A stretch of 64,000 nt of DNA from assembly GCA_900762355.1 (NCBI GenBank), contig CAAFGE010000006.1, positions 18,477-82,476 on the forward strand. The letters are read 5' to 3'. Under the pieces are notes generated by a model. That model was not told the DNA's origin and did no database searches. It was given only the letters and a program-made list of their open reading frames with translations. The position numbers and the translations under genes were made by a program. Positions 1 through 8,022 of the stretch are shown in pieces. Source of the DNA: an uncultured Collinsella sp. (lineage in GTDB: Bacteria > Actinomycetota > Coriobacteriia > Coriobacteriales > Coriobacteriaceae). Positions within the stretch are counted from its first letter, which is position 1; every line of letters begins with the position of its first letter.

Positions 1-2
1 AC

Positions 3-1175
3 TGCCCGATTTCAGTTGGCGTGACGGCGGCGGGCCCGGCGGGCGAACGCATCATGTATCGCTCCGAGCTCTGCTACGTGGACGCGGGCGCCGTTGCCAA
101 GCGTATCCCCACGCAAACCGAGCGCAAGGCGTTTCTGCATGTGGAGGCGGCGTGCGACGAGCTGGCTCAAGCCTGCGCGACGCAATTGGGCGCACGGGCG
201 GAGGTTGTGGCTGAGCAGCCCTATCCATCGAGCGCGGCAGGCGATATCGAGCATGAGCGTGCCCGCGTAAAGCGCGAGGCGGCAAACGACTTTGCGATTC
301 AGGGCTTTTCGATGGAGCCGAGCGATGTGGTCTATGAGTGCCGCATGCGTCGATATCGGCTCGCAGACGCCCCGGTGCCTACCGAGCTTGCGGTAGCGGC
401 AAAGGTCGAGGGCTATGTGGCCTCGATCGGCGGAGTCGCGGGTTCTGTGGGTAAAGGCGTTGCCGCCGGGGCCGAGGCGCTGCTGGGCGCGGGCCTTTCG
501 AGCGGACTGATCGGTGGCGTTCTGGGCAAGTGCCTGCGCGAGCGCCAGGCGGCTGCGGCGGCGGAGCAGGGCGCCGCACAAAAGCGGGCCACAGATCAGG
601 GCGATTGCCCAGACGGGGCGCCGTTCAAGCTGGGCGCGGCAGACCTGCTACAGTGGCGTATCAGGGACAGCTTCTGCCTGGTTGCGCCGGAAGGCCGTCT
701 GGATGAGGCGGCCTCTACGGCGCTTGCCTCAATGGCATCGACCCTGCGTCTCAACCCGGAGCTTGCGCGCGAGGCATGCGCTCAAAAGCAGCAGATGGTG
801 CTTGAGCAGCGCCAGCGCACGCAGATGAACATCGCCCAGCAGCAACAGCAGTTCGCAGCCTGGCAGCAGATGCATGCCTCGCAGCAGGCGGCGTTCGACA
901 GCTACCAGCAGGCTTGGTTTGAGCGCAGCGATCGTCAACACGCCGCGAATATGGCCGCCAGCGCAGCCAATTTCTCCAGCGCAGGTGTGGGAACGGGCGC
1001 GGCCTCGTATTCCGATGCTATCCGCGGGGTCAACCATTACACCAGGCCCGACGGTACCGATGTCGAGGTTTCGGTGATGGCGGACCAAGCTTGGGTGAAC
1101 GGCTCGGGCGACGTGATCGGCACGCGCGATGGCTTTGAGCCCGGTTTTGGCTGGACGGAACTGCCTCGTCAATAG
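3..1175 (+). CDS. Hypothetical protein, 5'-truncated by window edge
   Basis: The frame is open to the first base, so the true start may lie outside the window; an internal GTG at 21 is the first possible start seen. The visible part is about 390 residues. It has an Ala/Gly-rich segment around residues 135-165 that could be a membrane-associated or glycine-zipper-like stretch. A Gln-rich, probably coiled stretch lies around residues 255-300, and the end is a Gly/Trp-rich tail resembling a small beta domain. I recognise no enzyme motif. It ends 76 bases before a lipoprotein gene on the same strand, so the two may be co-transcribed. Function unknown. Confidence 0.7.
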   Translation, partial: CPISVGVTAAGPAGERIMYRSELCYVDAGAVAKRIPTQTERKAFLHVEAACDELAQACATQLGARAEVVAEQPYPSSAAGDIEHERARVKREAANDFAIQGFSMEPSDVVYECRMRRYRLADAPVPTELAVAAKVEGYVASIGGVAGSVGKGVAAGAEALLGAGLSSGLIGGVLGKCLRERQAAAAAEQGAAQKRATDQGDCPDGAPFKLGAADLLQWRIRDSFCLVAPEGRLDEAASTALASMASTLRLNPELAREACAQKQQMVLEQRQRTQMNIAQQQQQFAAWQQMHASQQAAFDSYQQAWFERSDRQHAANMAASAANFSSAGVGTGAASYSDAIRGVNHYTRPDGTDVEVSVMADQAWVNGSGDVIGTRDGFEPGFGWTELPRQ

Positions 1176-1251
1176 CGTGAGACAGTCTATGTCTGAATCG
1201 ATGCCGGGCGTGTTTCTCGGCATTGTGATAAAGAACGGGAAAGGAACAACG

Positions 1252-2007
1252 ATGAGGGAGACGGTTATTTCGCGCACGGCGTTTGTCGCGGCGGCGGGAA
1301 CGGCGTTGCTGACGCTTGCGGGGTGCGGTGGACAGCAGGCGCAGGACACGACGGGTTTTAACGACGATCGCCCGGTAAAGGACAAGATGGATGCGGGCTC
1401 GTCATCGGGTGATTCCGGTGATGCGGGCGGCGGTGCGGACACAGACAGCGGCTCGGCGGACGCGTTCGATACGTGGTCGGATGACTGCTGGGATGCGCAC
1501 CGCAACATCAGCATCGCAGCGTTGCTCGAGCTTAAGGGCTGGCAGTTGCAGGAGTTTGCATCGCAACAGGGTTATACCTGGCAAGATGCGCTCGAGATGT
1601 ACGAGAACGAGGCAGGTCGCGTGCTCAGCGTCTGCAATATCAGCAAGGACGGCGCAACCGAATGGCTCAGCGAGGATGAAATCGGAAAGCTCGACAAGGG
1701 CGGCACCGGGAGTACCGTGATGTTTACGCTGCAGCTTGCGGGCTATTCGAGCTGCGAGGATGTTATCGCGGGCTTTTCCGTTCCGGTTGAGGACCGGGCG
1801 CAGATCACCTCGGGCTCGTGGATTGCGTGCGTCTACGGTTCCAACATGGCGCGTCACGTTGCCATGGTGAGCCCGATGGAAAACGGCGACTACCGCCTGG
1901 ACCTCATTACCAAGGAGGCCATCAAAACCGGTACGTTTACCCAGGGCGGCGGTGCCCCCACGATTAACGAATTTTGGCAGGAGAAGACCGGACGCGCGCT
2001 CGGCTAA
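1252..2007 (+). CDS. Lipoprotein, paralogue of the next gene
   Basis: The start is the ATG at 1252, preceded by a GGGAAAGG ribosome site; upstream in-frame starts would overlap the previous gene. The N-terminus has an Arg, a hydrophobic stretch and the lipobox LAGC at about residues 20-23, so the 251-residue product should be lipid-anchored outside the membrane. A low-complexity Ser/Gly/Asp linker follows. The mature domain aligns by eye with the product of 2046-2720 in several blocks, for example NISIAALLELKGWQ with NVTVYAAINLGGAD and TINEFWQE with DIDELWSR. This indicates tandem duplication. No catalytic motif is seen and the function is unknown. Confidence 0.85.
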   Translation: MRETVISRTAFVAAAGTALLTLAGCGGQQAQDTTGFNDDRPVKDKMDAGSSSGDSGDAGGGADTDSGSADAFDTWSDDCWDAHRNISIAALLELKGWQLQEFASQQGYTWQDALEMYENEAGRVLSVCNISKDGATEWLSEDEIGKLDKGGTGSTVMFTLQLAGYSSCEDVIAGFSVPVEDRAQITSGSWIACVYGSNMARHVAMVSPMENGDYRLDLITKEAIKTGTFTQGGGAPTINEFWQEKTGRALG

Positions 2008-2045
2008 GTGCGATGCGGCCAATAGCATAGCGAGGGACGAACATA

Positions 2046-2720
2046 ATGAACGAGATGACGATGAGCCGTGCGGCCTTTGTGGCGGGCGCGGGTGCGGCGG
2101 CTTGTGCGCTGGCTGGCTGCTCGGGCACAACGGGCGGCGCCAAAGCAGCGAGCACGGCGGACGCCGCCTGCGTGGACGACAATGCCAACGTGACGGTCTA
2201 TGCCGCGATCAACTTGGGTGGTGCCGATCTGGTGCGCCTGCTCAAACATCAAAATTATGAGTGGCAAGGCGAGAACGTGGGCTACGGCGCCGCCGATGAC
2301 GCGGGATTTTTCGCTTTTACCTTTTCCAAAGTTTCGGACGATGTGGACGAACTTGCGAACAGCGCGATACCGCTTTCGGAGTCCGAGTACGAGGGGCTTG
2401 AACCGGGCGGCGGAGACGAAAGCGTCGCGATTCTGCTCTCGGTGGGCGGCTATACGAAGGGCGAGCGGGCGCTCATCGGCGCGATTGGCGATGCGGCGAT
2501 GGTGCAGGAGAAATGCACGATCGATGATGCCCTGTATTGGCTGGTCAAGGCGCTTGACGGCCACCGTTACGTGATTATGGCCAACGACACCGAAGACGAT
2601 GGCGATAGCGCTCATGACATCTATATCTACAATGAGGCTTTTATTCGCACCGGCTATCTGAGCGGCGGCGACCAGATCGATATCGACGAGCTCTGGAGCC
2701 GCCTAACCAACGCCTCGTAG
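2046..2720 (+). CDS. Lipoprotein, tandem paralogue
   Basis: This 224-residue protein begins MNEMTMSRAAF, followed by a short hydrophobic segment and the lipobox LAGC at about residues 22-25, so it is a predicted lipoprotein. It lies 38 bases after its paralogue at 1252-2007 and probably shares its transcript. Shared blocks include an aromatic-plus-Trp segment (Y.W near residue 75), a GGY motif and a C-terminal [ED]LW-type ending. The N-terminal spacer is shorter than in its neighbour. Both may bind a surface ligand, but nothing in the sequence identifies it. A palindromic repeat immediately after the stop codon may act as terminator. Confidence 0.85.
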   Translation: MNEMTMSRAAFVAGAGAAACALAGCSGTTGGAKAASTADAACVDDNANVTVYAAINLGGADLVRLLKHQNYEWQGENVGYGAADDAGFFAFTFSKVSDDVDELANSAIPLSESEYEGLEPGGGDESVAILLSVGGYTKGERALIGAIGDAAMVQEKCTIDDALYWLVKALDGHRYVIMANDTEDDGDSAHDIYIYNEAFIRTGYLSGGDQIDIDELWSRLTNAS

Positions 2721-2726
2721 CGCACC

Positions 2727-2767
2727 AAAACCACCACAAAGGGGACAGGCACCTTTGTGGTGGTTTT
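2727..2767. repeat. Family E palindrome (CCACCACAAAGG), copy 1
   Basis: A perfect 16-bp inverted repeat (AAAACCACCACAAAGG and its complement) with a 9-base loop lies between the lipoprotein gene and the convergent mgtA gene. A and T runs flank it on either side, so it could terminate transcription in both directions. Near-identical copies occur at 5652-5687 and 38406-38440. Confidence 0.85.
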
Positions 2768-2801
2768 GCCCTTGGGCTGTCTACTGTGGCGGCTCACCGT
2801 G

Positions 2802-5570
2802 CTATAGCAGCTCGCCGTGGCGGGCGATGTAGCGGCGCTTGGCCAGCTGGGTGAGTGCGATGTAGGCGGCGACAATGCCGATGAGCAGCGCGAAGAAGAT
2901 TGGCGGCAGCGGCATGAGACCCAGCGCATCGGCGATGGGGCTTGCCGGCAGCCAGGTGACGAGCGCCAGGCCCAGCACGGTGAGGACGCACAGCGCGGGC
3001 GCGGCGTGGTCGCGCGGGCTCGGCAGGCACGGGGAGCGCAGCATATGGATCACGAGCGTCTGCGACCACATGGACTCAACGAACCAGCCGCTCTGGAAGA
3101 GCGCCGCAAAGGCCTCCATGCCCGTGACGTTGCCCGCGGCGGCAAGCTCGGCCCAGCTCGCGCCCACGGCGGCGGGGCACACCACAAAGAAGAGCGCGGC
3201 GAAAGTCGCGATATCAAACAGTGAGCTCACGGGGCCCAGCTCGAGCATAAAGCCCTTGATGGACGCGGCGTCCCAAGCACGCGGACGGGCAGTCCAGGCG
3301 TCGTCGACGGTGTCCCACGGCAGCGCGATGCACACGATCTCGTAGACCAGCGACAGCAGCACCAGCTGCAGAGCGCTCATGGGCAAGAACGGCAAGAACA
3401 GGCTCGCGACGGTCACGGATAGCACGTTGCCAAAGTTGGAGCTCACCGTGGTCTTGAGGTACTTGAGTAGGTTGCCGTAGGTGCGGCGGCCTTCGATGAT
3501 GCCGCGCTCGAGCACGTCTAGGTCCTTCTGGAGCAAGATGATATCGGCAGATTCCTTGGCAATGTCGACGGCCGAATCGACCGAGATGCCGCAATCGCTC
3601 GCACGCATGGCGGCGGCGTCGTTGATGCCATCGCCCATAAAGCCCACGGTGTGGCCGAGCAGCTCGCGCATGACGCGCACCAGACGCGCCTTCTGCAGCG
3701 GCGAGAGCTTGGCAAAGAGGTGCGTGTGCTCGGCGCGCTCGGCAAGCTCGGCATCGTCGAGCGCATCGATCTCGGAGCCGAGCAAGACGTTGCTCGCGTC
3801 GATACCGATCTGTTCGCAGACGGTGGCGGCAACGCGGTCGTTGTCGCCGGTCAGGACCTTGACCGCCACACCCTTGGCCTCGAGCGTGGCGACGGCGCCC
3901 GCGGCACTCGCCTTGGGCGGATCGAGGAAGGCCAAAAAGCCCATCAACACCATGTCGCATTCGTCGGCGATGCCAAACTCGCCCACGCAGCGCGGATTGG
4001 TTTTCTGCGCCACAGCAATCACGCGCAGGCCCTCGGCGTTGAGCCCGGCGACCTGCTTGCGAATCTGGGCGAGCTTATCTTCGGTGAACGGCTGGGCGGC
4101 GCCGTCGACCTCGACAAAGGGGCAGATCTCGAGCATTTCCTCGGCAGCTCCCTTGGTGACCATCTGGGTTTTGCCCTGGGCGTCGGCGACAACTACGCTC
4201 AGGCGACGGCGCGAGAAATCGAAGGGCACCTCGTCGACCTTGGTATAGCGGTCGCGCAGGCTCTGGCCCAGCATAGAATCGGGCACGACGGTCGAGGGCG
4301 TCACATCGGCACGGTCGATGACGGCCAGGTCGATAAGGTTTTTGAGGCCGGTCTGGAAGAAGCTGTTCAAAAACGCATGGCGCAGCACGCGCGCATCCTC
4401 GTTGCCGTCGGTGTTGAGGTAGCGCTCGAGCACGATACGGTCTTCGGTGAGGGTGCCGGTCTTGTCGCAGCACAGGACGTCCATCGCGCCGAGGTTTTGG
4501 ATCGCCGGCAGCTCCTTGACGATAACCTGGCGGCGGGCGAGGTCCTTGGCGCCCTGCGACAGGCTCGTGGTCACGATGACGGGAAGCATCTGCGGCGTGA
4601 TGCCCACGGCCACGCTCGTGGCGAACAACAGCGCATCGATGACGTTGCCCTTGGTGGCGGCGTTGATGGCAAAGACCGCCGGCGCCATAACGAGCATGAG
4701 GCGCACGAGCAGCATGGAGACGCTCGAGACGCCGCGGTCAAACGCGCTCTTCTCGCCGCGCCCGTTGAGCATCTTGGCGATGCCGCCCAGGTAGGTGTCC
4801 GAGCCGGTGGCAACGACAAGCGCCATGGCGGTGCCGTTTTGCACGGAGGTGCCGGTAAAGACGATGTTCTTGCAGGCAGAGAGTGGTAGCGCGGAGCCGT
4901 CGGCACCCTCGACGACGGTGATGGCAGCGGTCTTCTCGACGGCCTCGCTCTCGCCGGTGAGTGCGGACTCGATCACAAACAGGTCGCGCGCGGTGATGAT
5001 ACGGGCATCTGCCGGCACCATGTCGCCGGCAGAGAGGCGGATTACATCGCCGGGGACGAGCTCGTCGAAGGGGATCTCGACGCGCTCGCCGTCGCGCAGG
5101 GCACAGCAGGTGTTGGAGACCAGGTCCTTAAGGGCCTCGGCCGCATTGCCGCTGCGGGCTTCCTGGATAAACTTCATGCCGCCCGATACCAGCAGCATGA
5201 TGCCGATGACGATGACCGTGGAGGGGTCACGCTGCAGCTCGGGCACGGCGAGCACGTCGATGTAGAGCGAGACCAGTGCGAGGGCGGCGAGGATGCCAGC
5301 GAAGGGATCGACGAACGCGTCGGCGATGCGGCGGGCGAGCGTCTTGGTCGGCGCTTCGATGGTGTTGGGGCCGACGGCGCTCAGGCGCTCGGCGGCGTGC
5401 TCGGCGGTGAGGCCGTCGGCTGTGGCGTCGAGCAGCACGAGGGCATCCTCGGCGCTATGGGTGGCGGCGAATATGGTGTTCTTGGACATGCCGGTATGAG
5501 CGGCGGGGCGCGCCGTGCGGCGGCGCTTGGAGATGGCTTCGAGTACCGTGGCGGTTTTGAGCATCAGCAT
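2802..5570 (-). CDS. mgtA: Magnesium-translocating P-type ATPase
   Basis: A 922-residue type IIIB P-type ATPase, the usual length for MgtA/MgtB, which imports Mg2+ across the cytoplasmic membrane using ATP. In order: an N-terminal cation-ATPase domain, the actuator loop TGES near residue 203, the phosphorylation motif DKTGTLT with the catalytic Asp near 369, the hinge GDGINDA, and C-terminal membrane helices. The start at 5570 follows AAGGAGGA with good spacing. Two other Met codons lie close behind, so a start two codons later is possible. The gene stands alone and has a roughly 270-base leader with its own short ORF (5709-5780) and a hairpin. That arrangement recalls leader control of mgtA in enterobacteria, by analogy only. 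Confidence 0.95.
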   Translation of the reverse strand: MLMLKTATVLEAISKRRRTARPAAHTGMSKNTIFAATHSAEDALVLLDATADGLTAEHAAERLSAVGPNTIEAPTKTLARRIADAFVDPFAGILAALALVSLYIDVLAVPELQRDPSTVIVIGIMLLVSGGMKFIQEARSGNAAEALKDLVSNTCCALRDGERVEIPFDELVPGDVIRLSAGDMVPADARIITARDLFVIESALTGESEAVEKTAAITVVEGADGSALPLSACKNIVFTGTSVQNGTAMALVVATGSDTYLGGIAKMLNGRGEKSAFDRGVSSVSMLLVRLMLVMAPAVFAINAATKGNVIDALLFATSVAVGITPQMLPVIVTTSLSQGAKDLARRQVIVKELPAIQNLGAMDVLCCDKTGTLTEDRIVLERYLNTDGNEDARVLRHAFLNSFFQTGLKNLIDLAVIDRADVTPSTVVPDSMLGQSLRDRYTKVDEVPFDFSRRRLSVVVADAQGKTQMVTKGAAEEMLEICPFVEVDGAAQPFTEDKLAQIRKQVAGLNAEGLRVIAVAQKTNPRCVGEFGIADECDMVLMGFLAFLDPPKASAAGAVATLEAKGVAVKVLTGDNDRVAATVCEQIGIDASNVLLGSEIDALDDAELAERAEHTHLFAKLSPLQKARLVRVMRELLGHTVGFMGDGINDAAAMRASDCGISVDSAVDIAKESADIILLQKDLDVLERGIIEGRRTYGNLLKYLKTTVSSNFGNVLSVTVASLFLPFLPMSALQLVLLSLVYEIVCIALPWDTVDDAWTARPRAWDAASIKGFMLELGPVSSLFDIATFAALFFVVCPAAVGASWAELAAAGNVTGMEAFAALFQSGWFVESMWSQTLVIHMLRSPCLPSPRDHAAPALCVLTVLGLALVTWLPASPIADALGLMPLPPIFFALLIGIVAAYIALTQLAKRRYIARHGELL

Positions 5571-5651
5571 AGGGTCCTCCTTGTTGAAGGGAGTTAGCGT
5601 ACGTGTCGTATGTGCTTCAAAAAACTAGATGTCGCTCACGTCATGCTTTCG

Positions 5652-5687
5652 AACCACCACAAAGGGACAGGCACCTTTGTGGTGGTT
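5652..5687. repeat. Family E palindrome, copy 2, inside mgtA leader
   Basis: The inverted repeat AACCACCACAAAGG / CCTTTGTGGTGGTT has 14-bp perfect arms and an 8-base loop. It lies between the leader ORF and the mgtA start, so on the minus strand it would form a hairpin in the mgtA leader transcript. Confidence 0.85.
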
Positions 5688-5708
5688 TTGACGATCGGCT
5701 GTTGGCGC

Positions 5709-5780
5709 TTATGCGTGCGCGGAATCCTCGCGGCGTGCCGAGGGCGACATGCAGGTTTTTCGACTATGACTGCCTTCCAT
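5709..5780 (-). CDS. Candidate 23-codon leader peptide upstream of mgtA
   Basis: An ATG at 5780 (minus) is preceded by CCTTAAGGAGGTGTGCC, a perfect AAGGAGG Shine-Dalgarno seven bases from the start. It opens a 23-codon ORF (MEGSHSRKTCMSPSARREDS, then AHA and TAA). It lies about 140 bases before mgtA on the same strand and downstream of a TTGACA-type promoter. The product is rich in Ser, Arg and His, with no proline run like that of enterobacterial MgtL. The strong ribosome site argues that it is translated. A role in attenuating mgtA is inference. Confidence 0.5.
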   Translation of the reverse strand: MEGSHSRKTCMSPSARREDSAHA

Positions 5781-5846
5781 GGCACACCTCCTTAAGGCCG
5801 GGCGCAGCGCGCTTTGGGTATCTCGTACCCGTTTCAATCCGCCGGT

Positions 5847-5875
5847 ATTTTTGACGAGGGGGTTTGCCGTGTCAA
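5847..5875 (-). promoter_or_regulatory. Candidate mgtA leader promoter
   Basis: On the minus strand a consensus -35 TTGACA (5870-5875) is followed after 17 bases by AAAAAT (5847-5852), a 4-of-6 match to the -10. It lies about 70 bases upstream of the leader ORF. The -35 is convincing and the -10 is weak. Confidence 0.4.
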
Positions 5876-6005
5876 CCCCATTGTTCGGAAAATCATCGCC
5901 CCTGACAAAGCCCTTACAGAGTGCCGTGGCTCCAAAGCGCGCCCGCATCGATGCCCTGCCTGCGCTAAACTGGAGGGCACGTACGCGATTACGAGAGGAG
6001 CCCGC

Positions 6006-6686
6006 ATGGAGGCTTACAAGCAAGAGTTCATCAAGTTTATGGTTGAGTCCGACGTTCTTAAGTTCGGCAGCTTTACGCTCAAGAGCGGCCGTCAGTCCCC
6101 GTTCTTTATGAACGCCGGCGCTTACGTGACGGGCTATCAGCTCAAGAAGCTGGGCGAGTACTACGCCCAGGCCATTCACGATAACTTTGGCGACGACTTT
6201 GACGTGCTGTTCGGGCCTGCCTACAAGGGCATTCCGCTGGCCGTCGTGACCGCGATTGCCTACCACGAGCTGTACGGCAAGGAGGTCAAGTACTGCTGCG
6301 ACCGCAAGGAGGCCAAGGACCACGGTGCCGACAAGGGCAACCTGCTGGGCTACGAGCCCCAGGACGGCGACCGTGTGATCATGGTCGAGGACGTCACCAC
6401 CAGCGGTAAGTCCATCGACGAGACCTATCCCAAGGTCAAGGCTGCTGCCGATGTCGAAATCAAGGGTCTCATCGTGTCCCTCAACCGCATGGAGGTCGGC
6501 AAGGGCGGCGTGACCACCGCACAGAAGGAGATCGAGGTCAAGTACGGTTTCCCTGTCGCGAGCATCGTCTCCATGGCCGAGGTCGTCGAGACCCTCTACA
6601 ACCACGAGATCGACGGCAAGGTCGTCATCGACGACGAACTCAAGGCCGCCATCGACGCCTACTACGAGCAGTACGGAGTACGTTAG
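6006..6686 (+). CDS. pyrE: Orotate phosphoribosyltransferase
   Basis: Converts orotate and PRPP to orotidine 5'-phosphate, the fifth step of pyrimidine synthesis, in the cytoplasm. The 226-residue product has the type I PRTase fold, with the PRPP-binding motif VIMVEDVTTSGKS near residues 124-136. The substrate-end motif FGSFTLKSGRQSPFF is near residues 19-33. The start is the ATG at 6006 after GAGAGGAG; the upstream reading frame lacks family similarity. The gene is alone here, apart from other pyr genes, and is followed within one base by a structured intergenic element. Confidence 0.95.
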   Translation: MEAYKQEFIKFMVESDVLKFGSFTLKSGRQSPFFMNAGAYVTGYQLKKLGEYYAQAIHDNFGDDFDVLFGPAYKGIPLAVVTAIAYHELYGKEVKYCCDRKEAKDHGADKGNLLGYEPQDGDRVIMVEDVTTSGKSIDETYPKVKAAADVEIKGLIVSLNRMEVGKGGVTTAQKEIEVKYGFPVASIVSMAEVVETLYNHEIDGKVVIDDELKAAIDAYYEQYGVR

Positions 6687-6832
6687 TTACGCGGTTCTAC
6701 GAACCGCGTAACGGCTTGACGCTGCAAACGCCCCTAAGCGGCAATCTGCCTTTCAATCGTCGGGCATGGCCAGAAGGCCTATGCCCTCCTCTTTCAAGGC
6801 ACCTTGCTCGCTTAGGGGCGTTTTCGCTGTCG
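6686..6832 (+). repeat. Family A multi-stem structured element, copy 1
   Basis: It starts at the last base of the pyrE stop codon. H1 is a perfect 11-bp hairpin (GTTACGCGGTT / AACCGCGTAAC, 6686-6712). After the linker TTGACGCTGC comes a 15-bp outer stem, AAACGCCCCTAAGCG (6726-6740) pairing with 6809-6823. The outer stem encloses a small hairpin GGC/GCC (6740-6751), the conserved TTCAA, and a hairpin GGGCAT-GGCC-AGAA-GGCC-T-ATGCCC (6762-6786). A T run follows the outer stem. Copies at 14812 and 34725 keep every stem with different bases. Confidence 0.75.
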
Positions 6833-6903
6833 GTACCAAGACATCGGCGTTGTCTTAGCTGGTGCTTGGATCCCTTGGGGACGGAGGAAAATGTACCATC
6901 CAG

Positions 6904-6973
6904 AATGAGCGTGGATAATCTCCCGTTTTTGGCCTGTGTGGGGGCTCAAAGTGGGAGATTATCCACGCTCATT
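6904..6973. repeat. Family F long palindrome
   Basis: A perfect 21-bp inverted repeat (left arm AATGAGCGTGGATAATCTCC plus C) with a 28-base loop lies between pyrE and the RpiR gene. No other copy is seen in this window. Its form matches the other intergenic palindromes here. Confidence 0.8.
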
Positions 6974-7003
6974 TGATAAGTGTCCGAAAATCCACGCTTG
7001 TTG

Positions 7004-7858
7004 CTACTTGAGTCCTGGCAGGCGGGTGTAGGGGAATGAGCGCTCTAGGAACTCGGCGCAGCGGGCGTAGTCTTTGGCAAAGTAGCTGCTGTAGAGCGAA
7101 TCGAGCACGTATTGCACGGCGATGTGGCTGGCGAACTGCGTGATGCGGTGCGTCATGCTCTCGTGGTCGCTCACCGTGAGGTAGGCGGCAAAGCCGGGGT
7201 GAATGCGGGCACAGTGCGGCGTGCCGATGACGATGACCGGGACATGTCGACTGCTAAGGATCGGCAAGATCTCCTTGAGGTTGGGGGCAAGGCCGCTGTA
7301 GGAGATGACGATTGCCACATGGTCGGGACCCGAGGCGAGCGCCGTGCGCACCTGCGCCTCGACGCTGTCGTGGCACGTCGCGCTTTTGCCGGCGGAAAGC
7401 AGGCGATCGCGGAACATTCCCGCTGGATACAGGTTATGCGAGCCCGTGTAGATGTCCACGGTGCCGGCGCGCATGATGAGCTTGGCGGCGTGGTCGAGCT
7501 GTGCAGGGTCGAGCAGCTCCTGCGTTTCGGCCAAGGTGGTCTGGTAGAGCCCTTCCATGCGCTCCATCACCTGCGCAGGGGTGGAGGTGGCATCGAAGGG
7601 AAAGTTGATGTCCACGTCGCGGCGGTTGCCTGCTTCGGTCGCCAGGCGGATAAGCTCGACCTTGAGATCTTTGAAGCCCTCGAGGCCGAGCTTTTTGCAA
7701 AAACGGTGCACGCTCGCAACGGAAACGTTGGTGCGCGCGGCAAATTCCTTAATGGAAAGCCCGCGCACATCCTCGCCCATGGCGAGGGCCGTTCGCCCAA
7801 GTTGTTGCTCGGTGGGGGTGAGGCTTTTGCCCTGCGTGATCTTTCGCCTGATATCCAT
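7004..7858 (-). CDS. RpiR/MurR-family transcriptional regulator
   Basis: A 284-residue regulator with an N-terminal RpiR helix-turn-helix domain (about 1-77, including TEQQLGRTALAMGED and SVASVHRFCKKLGL). A C-terminal SIS phosphosugar-binding domain follows (about 110-245, with TGSHNLYPAGMFRDRL and VIVISYSGLAPNLKEI). Such proteins sense sugar phosphates and control uptake or catabolic genes. It lies downstream of the glycoside-hydrolase-like gene on the same strand but is separated from it by about 165 bases, so it probably has its own promoter. Its ligand cannot be read from the sequence. Control of the neighbouring sugar genes is plausible. Confidence 0.9.
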   Translation of the reverse strand: MDIRRKITQGKSLTPTEQQLGRTALAMGEDVRGLSIKEFAARTNVSVASVHRFCKKLGLEGFKDLKVELIRLATEAGNRRDVDINFPFDATSTPAQVMERMEGLYQTTLAETQELLDPAQLDHAAKLIMRAGTVDIYTGSHNLYPAGMFRDRLLSAGKSATCHDSVEAQVRTALASGPDHVAIVISYSGLAPNLKEILPILSSRHVPVIVIGTPHCARIHPGFAAYLTVSDHESMTHRITQFASHIAVQYVLDSLYSSYFAKDYARCAEFLERSFPYTRLPGLK

Positions 7859-7933
7859 ATGGCTCCTATGCGTTTGCGTCGCGATAAACCAATCATAGCG
7901 ATAAATAAAACGTTCGGCTTGGCTGGGAGTTTT

Positions 7934-8022
7934 GGTCCGCCGGTCTATGAACGACGGACCGCTCGACGCTGCGCGGGCTCAACATAGGGCGTGCCCTGCC
8001 CGAGTTGTTTGCGCTCGGGCTG
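7934..8022. repeat. Degenerate family A-like element
   Basis: A hairpin with arms GGTCCGCCG and CGACGGACC (7934-7960) is followed by GCTCGACGCTGCGCGGGC, identical to the linker of family A copy 2 (14840-14857). A second hairpin GCCCGAG / CTCGGGC follows. The AGAA-capped stem is missing, so this is probably a decayed or rearranged copy. Confidence 0.45.

Noticed and set aside
5571..5900. M-box magnesium riboswitch upstream of mgtA
   Set aside because: I could not recognise the conserved M-box core in the leader. The short ORF with its hairpin explains the visible structure better.
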